Positions 7,975 through 15,202 of a DNA stretch of 20,657 nucleotides are shown here, in pieces. Source of the DNA: a virus; IMG/VR virus record IMGVR_UViG_3300035670_011648, positions 1 through 20,657 of that record; one strand, 5' to 3'. The translations under genes and the position numbers were made by a program. Each line of letters opens with the position of its first letter. The first letter of the stretch is position 1. The notes beneath the pieces are model-generated. The model did not search any database. It was not told the DNA's origin and saw only the letters and a program-made list of their open reading frames with translations.

Positions 7975-8662
7975 TAATCAAAAAATTTGTGTGTTTGATC
8001 TGGAAACAGACGGCAAGGATCCTAATGTTTGTAGTCCCGTACAAATTGCTGCGATCATAGTGGATCCTTTTAAGCTGGAGATTGTGCCAGATTCTGAATT
8101 TAATATCAACTTAAAACCATCGGCTTTAGAAAGCGACAATAATTACAAGTATGAAGATTCTGATGTTTTAGATTTTCATGCTAAAGTTAAAAATAGTTCT
8201 AAAGCATCTATATTAGAAGAATGGCATAATTATCCTAAGCAGGAAGCTGGATGGAAGATGTTTGTCTCATATTTAGAGATGTATCATCTAAGACCAGATA
8301 AAAAATCGTGCTTTACAGCTCCTATAGCAGCCGGATATAATATCAACCGATTTGACCTTAAGATCATAGAAAAGCTGAGTATTAAATATAAAAACGTGAA
8401 TAAAGAAGGTAATTCATCTTTGTTCTATCCTAGAGATGTGATAGATATTATGAACTTGATTTTTTATTGGTTTGAAGGCTCTAAGGAATTAAGCAGCTAT
8501 ACATTAGACAATGTAAGAGATTATCTTGGCATATCTAAAGAAGGGGCACACGATGCTCTAAAGGATGTTAAAGATTCGGCAAATATCTTGGTTAGATTTT
8601 TAAAGCTACATAGAAAACTAGCTGCCAAGGTTAAATTTAAAGATTCATTTTTGGTGGACTAG
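7967..8662 (+). CDS. DnaQ-like DEDDh 3'-5' exonuclease (proofreading subunit)
   Basis: 231-aa member of the DEDDh exonuclease family that includes Pol III epsilon, which removes misincorporated nucleotides. The motifs are present in order: ExoI D11-L-E13 (FDLETDG), ExoII D130 (GYNINRFDL) and ExoIII H195-x4-D200 (GAHDALKDVKDSA). Family length is about 180-240 aa. There is no recognisable clamp-binding tail. Its position between the two parts of the alpha gene makes proofreading for that polymerase the obvious role. The gene ends in TAG, the only TAG among the plus-strand genes here, and the frame continues open from that stop into polymerase part 2 (five codons then its ATG). The start overlaps the upstream gene by ATGGCTAA; no clear SD is seen. 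Confidence 0.9.
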   Translation: MANNQKICVFDLETDGKDPNVCSPVQIAAIIVDPFKLEIVPDSEFNINLKPSALESDNNYKYEDSDVLDFHAKVKNSSKASILEEWHNYPKQEAGWKMFVSYLEMYHLRPDKKSCFTAPIAAGYNINRFDLKIIEKLSIKYKNVNKEGNSSLFYPRDVIDIMNLIFYWFEGSKELSSYTLDNVRDYLGISKEGAHDALKDVKDSANILVRFLKLHRKLAAKVKFKDSFLVD

Positions 8663-8677
8663 CCCTATAATAGATTT

Positions 8678-10300
8678 ATGGAATACTATACATTTGACTG
8701 CGGGTGTAAGTTCCCACTTATCGGAAAGTCTGATGGGGAAACTATGCCAAAAATTGATTTCTCTACAGATATTCTATCTCTGAATTTTGAGTGTGCTAGA
8801 ACCTGGGAAATGATTTCTGCTGGTAATACCAAAGGTTGTTTTCAGCTAGAATCAAGACTTGGTCAAAGCATGGCAAAAAAACTCAAGCCATCAAATATAG
8901 AAGAACTATCTGCTCTGATTAGTATCATGAGACCCGGATGCCTAGAAGCTATTAGAGATGGTAAAACTGTTAGTAATCATTTTATAGACAAGAAAAACGG
9001 ATTAGAGTCTATTGATTATTTTAATGAAGCACTAGAACCGATACTAAAAACCACATTCGGCGAAATGGTCTATCAAGAGCAAGCAATGGAAATTGCTCAA
9101 AAAATAGCTGGTTTTGATTTACAAGAAGCTGATCAATTAAGAAAAGCTATTGGTAAAAAGAAACCAGAGGAGATGGCAAAGCTTAAAACAACATTTATCG
9201 AAGGCTGCAAAAAAACTAAAATTGTATCGACAGAGGAAGCAGAGCAAATTTTTAGCTGGATTGAAAAATCTCAGAGATATTCATTTAATAAATCTCATGC
9301 TGTTAGTTATGCTATTAATGCATATCTGTCAGCATATAGTAAAGCACACTTTCCCAAAATCTTTTTTGCATCATATCTCAAATATGCCAAAGATAAAATT
9401 GATCCACAACAAGAAATCAAAGAGTTAGTTAAAAATGCTACAGAAATGGATATTGATATTTGTGTACCCGATTACCGATTACTGAATCAGTTTTTCGTAA
9501 TAAGAAATAATAAAATCTACTTTGGTCTAACAGACATTAAGGGTGTAGGAGAGTCAGTATATAAAAAAATAGTAGAACTATCGAAAAGACTCAATGTTAA
9601 AAGCTTATCGTGGATAGAAATAGTACTATACGTATTATTGAATATTAATGCTACAGCAGCCAAGGCTTTGATTTGTTCTGGAGCCTTTAGTTATATTCCT
9701 AAGCATCGTACAGAAATGTTGTTCGAATATGAGATTTTTAGTCAGCTAACCAAAAAAGAAATAGAATACCTGTTATCTGTTGGTTCTGTTAAAGATTTTA
9801 ATATTTTGCAACTTCTTAATATTTTAACCAAAAAAAGCAGACTGACTCAAAACAGGGTCAATATTATTAATGCGTTAATTAGTTCTGTTGTGCATCCTCC
9901 ATACTCTTTAGAAGATAAAATAGAATGGATTTGTGATAATGAGAGCGCCTTACTGGGTATTAATTTAACATACTCTAAAGTAGATTCATATGATATTACT
10001 ATGACTAATACTACTTGTAAAGAATTTAAAGACTCTAATCGCAAAACAATTATTATAGCTGGTGAAATAGATAATGTTAATGTTATCAAAATTAAAAATG
10101 GCAAAAATAAGGGTAACGAGATGGCCTTTGTCAGTATTTCTGACGGAACGGGACATATCGACTCTGTAGTGTTTTTTACAGAACAATTGGCGATATATAG
10201 AAACCAATTGTTTGATGGTAACATACTAATTTTTCAAGGGTCTAAATCTTTTAAAAGAAGTGACTTGGTAGTAGAAAAATGCTATGTTCCAGCTGCTTGA
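8678..10300 (+). CDS. DNA polymerase III alpha, C-terminal half (fingers, beta-binding, OB)
   Basis: Second piece of the split C-family polymerase, 540 aa. It begins with a short Cys-containing segment (YTFDCGCKFP, residues 4-13), then the fingers motif NTKGCFQLES (50-59), the IMRPG and MVYQEQAM segments, and SFNKSHAVSYA (202-212), all characteristic of DnaE. Tandem helix-hairpin-helix-like sequence follows (VPDYRLLNQ ... YFGLTDIKGVGES), and the last ~95 residues form an OB fold (IIIAGEIDNVNVI ... FVSISDGTGHIDSVVF). It contains none of the catalytic Asp residues, which are in the N-half. Start ATG 8678 has no SD; 15 bases separate it from the exonuclease stop. The two halves together reach about 1165 aa, the size of a bacterial DnaE, so together they account for a full-length subunit. 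Confidence 0.92.
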   Translation: MEYYTFDCGCKFPLIGKSDGETMPKIDFSTDILSLNFECARTWEMISAGNTKGCFQLESRLGQSMAKKLKPSNIEELSALISIMRPGCLEAIRDGKTVSNHFIDKKNGLESIDYFNEALEPILKTTFGEMVYQEQAMEIAQKIAGFDLQEADQLRKAIGKKKPEEMAKLKTTFIEGCKKTKIVSTEEAEQIFSWIEKSQRYSFNKSHAVSYAINAYLSAYSKAHFPKIFFASYLKYAKDKIDPQQEIKELVKNATEMDIDICVPDYRLLNQFFVIRNNKIYFGLTDIKGVGESVYKKIVELSKRLNVKSLSWIEIVLYVLLNINATAAKALICSGAFSYIPKHRTEMLFEYEIFSQLTKKEIEYLLSVGSVKDFNILQLLNILTKKSRLTQNRVNIINALISSVVHPPYSLEDKIEWICDNESALLGINLTYSKVDSYDITMTNTTCKEFKDSNRKTIIIAGEIDNVNVIKIKNGKNKGNEMAFVSISDGTGHIDSVVFFTEQLAIYRNQLFDGNILIFQGSKSFKRSDLVVEKCYVPAA

Positions 10301-10324
10301 CTTATGTGTGGCGTATGCTATCAT
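10297..10324 (+). promoter_or_regulatory. Sigma70-type extended -10 promoter for SSB
   Basis: TTGACT (-35, 10297-10302), 16-base spacer, TATCAT (-10, 10319-10324) immediately preceded by the extended -10 element TGC (10316-10318). It overlaps the stop of the polymerase C-half and sits about 45 bases before the SSB start. It matches the host vegetative-type consensus well and is the only convincing promoter I found in the window. Confidence 0.65.
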
Positions 10325-10354
10325 ATAGTGGTGTCGATTACTTTGGTTTATTAC

Positions 10355-10360
10355 AAGGAG
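10355..10360 (+). promoter_or_regulatory. Strong SD of SSB gene
   Basis: AAGGAG eight bases before the ATG at 10369, a near-perfect ribosome site that fits high expression of SSB. Confidence 0.75.
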
Positions 10361-10368
10361 ATTAACGA

Positions 10369-10749
10369 ATGAATATTGTTATTATTAGAGGTAATCTTGC
10401 TAGGGATCCTGAAGTTAGAACTGTTAGTACCGGAGGTAAGGAAACTTCTGTTGTGAACTTTACGGTTGCTACCTCTAGAGAGTATACTAAGTCCAACGGT
10501 TCCAAGGATAAGATTACTTCTTTTATACCATGTGAAGCATGGGATACGGGTGCGGAGATTATCGGTCGTTCTTTTAAGAAGGGCGATTTAGTTCTTGTAG
10601 AAGGATCAATCAGAAACGATTCTTGGGAAAAGGATGGAGTAAAGCATTCCACCTTGAAGATTCGTGTCAATAACTTCTCAAAGATTACAAAGCTATCCGC
10701 TGGTACTAAGAACTCGGAAGCAAATAAAGAAGAGACAGTAGCTTTCTAA
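10369..10749 (+). CDS. ssb: Single-stranded DNA-binding protein
   Basis: Bacterial-type SSB, 126 aa, coating ssDNA at the fork and during recombination. OB-fold landmarks are MNIVIIRGNLARDPEVR, a VVNFTVATSREY strand, FIPCEAWDTGAE (the xxxWxxxAE motif) and KKGDLVLVEGSI. The short tail ends EETVAF, an acidic/hydrophobic tip like the DDDIPF of bacterial SSBs that recruits partner proteins. Codon use differs from its neighbours: 12 of 13 lysines are AAG, while the first lysines of the following gene are all AAA. With its own promoter, strong SD and terminator, this looks like a highly expressed, separately controlled gene. The tip lacks the canonical Asp-Asp-Asp run. Confidence 0.95.
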   Translation: MNIVIIRGNLARDPEVRTVSTGGKETSVVNFTVATSREYTKSNGSKDKITSFIPCEAWDTGAEIIGRSFKKGDLVLVEGSIRNDSWEKDGVKHSTLKIRVNNFSKITKLSAGTKNSEANKEETVAF

Positions 10750-10768
10750 CTTTAGAAACTAAATAAAG

Positions 10769-10800
10769 AGAGGCTATGTATAAAAGCATAGCCTCTTTTT
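10769..10800 (+). terminator. Intrinsic terminator after SSB
   Basis: Perfect 10-bp stem (AGAGGCTATG at 10769-10778 pairing with CATAGCCTCT at 10787-10796), 8-base loop, then a T tract ending at 10800. Classical rho-independent form. It ends only nine bases before the next start codon. Confidence 0.88.
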
Positions 10801-10809
10801 GTATTTATT

Positions 10810-12504
10810 ATGAGCAAACCACTTAAAATTTTATTTTGTAACGAAGCTAGTTTTCTTAGTACAGGTTTTGCCGTATACGGTAAAGAATTTCTTAAAAGAT
10901 TATCCAAAGATCCAAGATTTTATGTGGCTGAGCTTGCTTGCTACGGTTATGTAAACGACAAAAGAGATAAAGATGTTAACTGGAGATATTACGCCAACGC
11001 CGTACATTCTCATGACTCTAGGTTTAGTGTATACGAGTCGAATAGAGAAAACCCGTTCGGAAGATGGAGATTTGAAAAAACGGTTTTAGACTTCAAACCA
11101 GATGTAGTTATAGATATTAGAGACTACTGGATGAATTCTTATCAAGCACTATCTCCTTTAAGGAGATATTTTCATTGGATACTAATGCCCACTATTGATT
11201 CTTATCCACAACAAGAAAGCTGGCTAAACACTTATATAGATGCTGATGCTATCTTTACCTATTCCGACTGGGCAAAAAATGTATTGGCTCTACAAACCAA
11301 CAATAAAATTAATTATATAGATACAACATCTCCTGGTATAGATACCGACATATTTTTGTCTCTTAACAAGACAGATTGTCGTCAAAAATGGGGAATACCT
11401 GAAGATATTTTTCTGGTAGGTTCTGTTATGAGAAACCAGAAACGCAAACTAATCCCTGAACTCATCAAAACAGTTAGATCTATCATAGATCATCTTGTTG
11501 ATATTAAACATCCATTGGCTAACAAAATATTTTTATATCTTCATACTGGCTATCCAGATTATGCTGGTTGGAATATTCCCAATATTCTCAAAGAATATAG
11601 GATGTTAAACAGAACGCTACTAACCTATGTGTGTAAAGCATGTAGGCATGTTTTTGCCGATGTATACAGCGGTATTCATCGAGTATGTCCTAAGTGTAAA
11701 AATAAATCATGCAGTATGCCATCTGTGAATCACGGCATTTCTGAGAACGATTTAGTCGCACTGTATAATGCCTTTGATTTTTATGTACAATATTCTATTT
11801 GTGAAGGTTTTGGTATGCCTCAGGTAGAAGCAGCGGCTTGTGGTATTCCCTTAGCCACTGTTAACTACAGCGCTATGGAGGATATCGTTAATAAATTGGA
11901 TGCACAACCTATCAGAGTGTCTACGTTCTTTAAAGAACTAGAAACACAAGCAATCAGAGCATATCCAGATAATGAAGATTTGAAAAATATCATCATAAAC
12001 TTTATCAACCTGCCACAACCTATAAAAAGCGTCAAAGCACAAAAAATTAGAAGCCTATGTACGCAACACTATAATTGGGATAATATTTACAGCAAATGGG
12101 AAACATATCTCTTGTCTCTATATAATCAAAAACAAGAAAAAACATTTGATCCATATGATATGATAAAAAATATGCAGACTAAACCACTATTGGACTTGGA
12201 AGTGATCAAGCAATCTAACGGCAGTGTTTATGACAAAATAAGCCACATCTACACACATTATCTCGATAATATCGATCAATCTAATTCGTATGAAATGTTA
12301 AATATGGTTAATAAGCTAATAACAAAAAATTCTATTGGTGATCATCAAGTATCGAGTTACGACTGGGAAGATGCTGTTCAACAATTTAATACTATGATCA
12401 ATAATCATAATACAATTATAAATTTTGTAAAAGACAATACTGCTATAGAAGAAGATTTTATTCAGTATGCCAATATCAAAGATCCGAGAATTAAAAGTGA
12501 ATAA
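10810..12504 (+). CDS. GT-B (GT4-like) glycosyltransferase with internal zinc ribbon
   Basis: 564-aa nucleotide-sugar-dependent glycosyltransferase. The N-terminal Rossmann domain begins ILFCNEASFLSTGFAVYGKE, the interdomain region contains TSPGIDTDIF as in GT4 enzymes, the donor domain starts LVGSVMRNQKRKLIPELI, and the E-x7-E motif is CEGFGMPQVEAAACG (E332, E340). Inserted in the donor domain is a zinc ribbon, C275-x2-C278 ... C293-x2-C296, not part of the standard fold. The ~130 C-terminal residues after the GT domain are polar and of unknown role. Phage GTs of this kind modify DNA, virion proteins or host surface glycans; which one cannot be read here. There is no SD, and the SSB terminator ends just before the ATG. 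It overlaps the next gene by 8 bases. Confidence 0.88.
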   Translation: MSKPLKILFCNEASFLSTGFAVYGKEFLKRLSKDPRFYVAELACYGYVNDKRDKDVNWRYYANAVHSHDSRFSVYESNRENPFGRWRFEKTVLDFKPDVVIDIRDYWMNSYQALSPLRRYFHWILMPTIDSYPQQESWLNTYIDADAIFTYSDWAKNVLALQTNNKINYIDTTSPGIDTDIFLSLNKTDCRQKWGIPEDIFLVGSVMRNQKRKLIPELIKTVRSIIDHLVDIKHPLANKIFLYLHTGYPDYAGWNIPNILKEYRMLNRTLLTYVCKACRHVFADVYSGIHRVCPKCKNKSCSMPSVNHGISENDLVALYNAFDFYVQYSICEGFGMPQVEAAACGIPLATVNYSAMEDIVNKLDAQPIRVSTFFKELETQAIRAYPDNEDLKNIIINFINLPQPIKSVKAQKIRSLCTQHYNWDNIYSKWETYLLSLYNQKQEKTFDPYDMIKNMQTKPLLDLEVIKQSNGSVYDKISHIYTHYLDNIDQSNSYEMLNMVNKLITKNSIGDHQVSSYDWEDAVQQFNTMINNHNTIINFVKDNTAIEEDFIQYANIKDPRIKSE

Positions 12505-13393
12505 CAAATTAGTATTTTTATCTAACACTAAAAATAGTTTTTGCGATAATCTAAAAAAAGAAGCAGAACCCAAAGAACTTTGCTTGATACAGCTTAACGA
12601 ATTAGAGCATCCATATATTTCAAAAAAATTTCATAAAAATATCTGTATACCAGATATCAAACTATTGAGTGATATATCAATACCTCCAGAATACAGATTT
12701 ATTGACCATTTGTGCTGTACTAATGATTTGGTCTCATCCATATTAGACAACCAAAACCTAGAACACTTTAAGCTAAATTATAAGTGGAATCCTATAGATC
12801 ACGAGATACAAATAAATAATACATATAAAAATATGTTTAAATATGGGGCTGTATTTAACTATAGAGATGATCAGGTGATTTTACAAGATTTGCTATATGT
12901 TTTCTATGAAGCTACAAAAAATACAGACAATGTGATATTATTATTGTACGTATCCCATGAATCTAACAAAGAAGTCGTGGAAGATATTAAAAACTTACAC
13001 AACAGACTTAATATCAAACCGCATCAATCTAAAATTTTGTTATATACACAACAGAGCTTTGATGATATTAGTAAAATGTCTTTGATCAATATCTGCGACT
13101 GTATGATGCTTTTCAATTCTATAAGCATAGACGAACTAATATATAATCATACATTATTCAAAAATAAAACATTAATGTCTAAATACAAACTTTATAACTC
13201 TAATCATAATATAAAAATACTAAATACGACTAAAAAAATGATTAAATACAAGGGAAAGCGAAAATTTTACGAACATATAGATATACATAATTTATATACA
13301 TATTTGACAACAATCAATCATGACAACGGTATGCAAATTATGATGAATCATCAGCCACCACAATCCACAAATATTTCAGCTATTCTATGTTAA
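12497..13393 (+). CDS. Degenerate GT-B glycosyltransferase-like protein
   Basis: 298-aa product from GTG 12497, chosen because GTGAATAA overlaps the GT stop by 8 bases exactly as at 7789 and 16518, and because the protein then opens with a Rossmann-type strand (NNKLVFLSN). ATG 12467 would add ten residues. The second half has the layout of a GT4 donor domain: a strand before a helix (YGAVFNYRDDQVILQDLLY), NVILLLYVSHESNKEVVEDI, and near residue 200 CDCMMLFNSISIDEL, where GT4 enzymes have D-x-hydrophobic-S ... E. The normal E-x7-E and glycine-rich loops are not recognisable, so catalysis is doubtful. Very AT-rich with many ATA and AAT codons. Homology is inferred from pattern, not a strong motif. 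Confidence 0.6.
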   Translation: MNNKLVFLSNTKNSFCDNLKKEAEPKELCLIQLNELEHPYISKKFHKNICIPDIKLLSDISIPPEYRFIDHLCCTNDLVSSILDNQNLEHFKLNYKWNPIDHEIQINNTYKNMFKYGAVFNYRDDQVILQDLLYVFYEATKNTDNVILLLYVSHESNKEVVEDIKNLHNRLNIKPHQSKILLYTQQSFDDISKMSLINICDCMMLFNSISIDELIYNHTLFKNKTLMSKYKLYNSNHNIKILNTTKKMIKYKGKRKFYEHIDIHNLYTYLTTINHDNGMQIMMNHQPPQSTNISAILC

Positions 13394-14103
13394 ATTCTAT
13401 ATTATACAATAGGCTATATGAGCGTGATGAGCATATAAATAAAATACTTTATATCAAAGCGAAATCTTTGTTTGATGTCATTGTAGAAATGGTATTATCC
13501 GATAAAATTATTAGTTCTACAATCAATAATCCATACAATGGATATATAATATATAATCAAATTATTATTAATGATGTTACCCCACATTATAAGCTTATAG
13601 ACAATTTAGAAGATAGCAGTCATTTAATAATATTTTTGCACGAAGATCTCGATAGACTTAAAACAGAAGATACTATGATTGTATGCAGTAAAATTAAACA
13701 ATCTAAAGTTATCAATTTTCATACAAAATCTAAACTAAACCCAGGAACGGGTATACAATATGCTATACCTAAACCGCCAAAAATTAATGATGAGCAGCGC
13801 CATAAAAATTTGTTGATATTGGGTCAAAATATTAGATCAAAAATTACCAATGCTGATATTGTTGTTGACTTTGATGAGCTGAGATCATACAATGATATTG
13901 TATCTTTGTTGCAGCAATACAAGGTGGTTGCTTGTGATCATGTTGTAGAAAAAATGTTAGCACAAAGCATGGGATGTAAAACAATAGGCTGTGGTAATAT
14001 AGTGTCAGACATAGCTAATGAAGCCTATGACAATAATCTTAAGATCAATTATGACTTTAAATCTTTTACAGCACAGCTAAACAAATTAGTGAATAATAAA
14101 TGA
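13387..14103 (+). CDS. Degenerate GT-B donor-domain-like protein
   Basis: 238 aa. The C-terminal half resembles a glycosyltransferase donor domain: NLLILGQNIRSKI (141-152), NADIVVDFDELRSYNDI, LLQQYKVVACDHVVEKMLAQ (E188), then SMGCKTIGCGN. The succession of surface position, Glu, and small residue plus Gly/Cys turn is that of the E-x7-E region of GT-B enzymes, but the second Glu is missing. The N-terminal half contains a Rossmann-like strand (HLIIFLHEDLD). It overlaps its upstream neighbour by 7 bases and the downstream one by ATGA. An inactive subunit or scaffold partner of the active GT is possible. Function not recognised. Confidence 0.55.
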   Translation: MLNSILYNRLYERDEHINKILYIKAKSLFDVIVEMVLSDKIISSTINNPYNGYIIYNQIIINDVTPHYKLIDNLEDSSHLIIFLHEDLDRLKTEDTMIVCSKIKQSKVINFHTKSKLNPGTGIQYAIPKPPKINDEQRHKNLLILGQNIRSKITNADIVVDFDELRSYNDIVSLLQQYKVVACDHVVEKMLAQSMGCKTIGCGNIVSDIANEAYDNNLKINYDFKSFTAQLNKLVNNK

Positions 14104-14477
14104 ATATACTAGATATAAGTAATCAAACCATAGAAGAAATACATAATATCCCAAATCACTCACAATTATGTATTGTACATAACAATATAGACTTGTTACA
14201 AGATAAGCCGACAGCTTTTGATACTATTATTTCTAAACTAAGAATAGGCGGCGAGTTTATATTGTTTTTTACCGATGTGAGCGCCCTGTTGTCTGATTGT
14301 CAAAACAACATCATATCCAAACAAGACTTCTGCAACAACATGCAGAATGTTAAATACTATACCGACTATAATGAACTGTCTTATTATATTATGAATTTAG
14401 AACCAAATATTAGTCTATATAAGCATGTTAGAGAAAACTATAAAATAATTATATCCTTAGTAAGAAAGCAATATTAA
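14100..14477 (+). CDS. Short methyltransferase-like fragment protein
   Basis: 125 aa. The middle reads DTIISKLRIGGEFILFFTDV (41-60), the typical motif-V/VI region of class I SAM methyltransferases (helix, x-L-R/K-x-GG-x-hydrophobic strand, D), and the end (YKIIISLVRKQ) resembles their last beta hairpin. The SAM-binding N-terminal motif (hydrophobic strand, D/E-x-G-x-G-x-G) is absent; the preceding part instead gives LCIVHNNIDLL. It therefore looks like half a methyltransferase fold that has lost cofactor binding. It overlaps upstream by ATGA and downstream by one base (TAATG), so it is kept in the operon and is not obviously a pseudogene. Confidence 0.5.
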   Translation: MNILDISNQTIEEIHNIPNHSQLCIVHNNIDLLQDKPTAFDTIISKLRIGGEFILFFTDVSALLSDCQNNIISKQDFCNNMQNVKYYTDYNELSYYIMNLEPNISLYKHVRENYKIIISLVRKQY

Positions 14478-15202
14478 TGAATACAGAATGTACTAAATGC
14501 ATATTTTATAATGAAGAACATTGGTGTGATTTTTCCATACCTTCTGTTCTTGATACCAAAAAGTACAACACAGATGAAACAACCCATACTATCAATGATT
14601 ATAAATGTAATTATGCTTTTGGTAAACAAACTTTTGAGTTTATAAAAGACGAAACAAAAGAATCTATTAGTGAGAAAATTTTTAATAGAAATAGATTATC
14701 TGTATCTTTGGTGGTTAATTTTGACAATTGTAATACTACGACAGAAGCTATCTGTGATATTATAGAAAACTTAGCTTTTCAGCCATCCAATATTTTATGT
14801 TATGGAAAAAAGATCTCAGCTAACGATATTACAACATTCAAAGATAAAAGTCCTATTCCTTGGAAACTAAATCAAATTCAGCCGGATATTCCAGATACAT
14901 TAGCTTTGGCGTCTAGTGTAGATACCACCACGGGTAAAAACAATACTGTGGGATTTTTACATATCAATTCAGAAGAATCTCTGCTAGACCTAGATAACCT
15001 AATAAATGGTTTACATATTAGTATTGTCATTAATAATAACGTGGGCATTTTTTATAAAACACAAAATAATATTGATGGAATGTTTATGTTTTATGATGAT
15101 TATAAAACCATAGGTACCGATAAACTGATTTTGATAGACTCCCCTTGGCTATTTTTTAATCTAGATTCGTATAAACAAACACCGGTTCATACATACATAT
15201 GA
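14477..15202 (+). CDS. Unknown protein with N-terminal Cys motif, possibly GT-A-like
   Basis: 241 aa. The N-terminus has C5-x2-C8-x8-C17 ... C44, a likely zinc or Fe-S site. Next comes a strand-helix unit (LSVSLVVNFDNCNTTTEAICDIIENL), which looks like the start of a GT-A nucleotide-sugar-binding fold, but the D-x-D metal motif expected later is not evident. The product also carries NNTVGFLHINSEESLLDLDNLI and GLHISIVINNNVGIFYK, which could be the rest of such a fold. Start shares one base with the upstream stop (TAATG); the end overlaps by ATGA. I do not recognise a family. Its position inside the glycosyltransferase-like block is the only functional hint. Confidence 0.5.
   Translation: MNTECTKCIFYNEEHWCDFSIPSVLDTKKYNTDETTHTINDYKCNYAFGKQTFEFIKDETKESISEKIFNRNRLSVSLVVNFDNCNTTTEAICDIIENLAFQPSNILCYGKKISANDITTFKDKSPIPWKLNQIQPDIPDTLALASSVDTTTGKNNTVGFLHINSEESLLDLDNLINGLHISIVINNNVGIFYKTQNNIDGMFMFYDDYKTIGTDKLILIDSPWLFFNLDSYKQTPVHTYI

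Noticed and set aside
8660-8662. Genome-wide TAG recoding
   Set aside because: TAG also ends the partial minus-strand gene at 20171, and no gene needs TAG as sense, so recoding is unsupported.
8666-8671. TATAAT as a promoter for the polymerase C-half
   Set aside because: No -35-like sequence at suitable distance; the nearest TTGGTG is only 9 bases upstream.
7700-8760. Split intein at the polymerase break
   Set aside because: The N-half ends NGGSYE and the C-half begins MEYYTF; there is no N-terminal Cys/Ser intein block, no terminal HN, and the intervening genes are a small protein and an exonuclease.
10362-10670. Open frame on the minus strand over SSB
   Set aside because: It lies wholly opposite a clear SSB gene and shows no protein motif or ribosome site.
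10751-10784. Promoter for the glycosyltransferase operon overlapping the terminator (TTTAGA / TATGTA)
   Set aside because: Poor match and 18-base spacer; the T/A-rich boxes are part of the hairpin and loop.
12467-12496. ATG 12467 as start of the gene after the glycosyltransferase
   Set aside because: It adds ten residues without fold support and breaks the 8-base overlap pattern; GTG 12497 is preferred, though not proven.
13434-13441. TATAAATA, the T4 late-promoter consensus
   Set aside because: It lies inside a coding gene, is an 8-base match in very AT-rich DNA, and is expected by chance; no series of such sites precedes genes.
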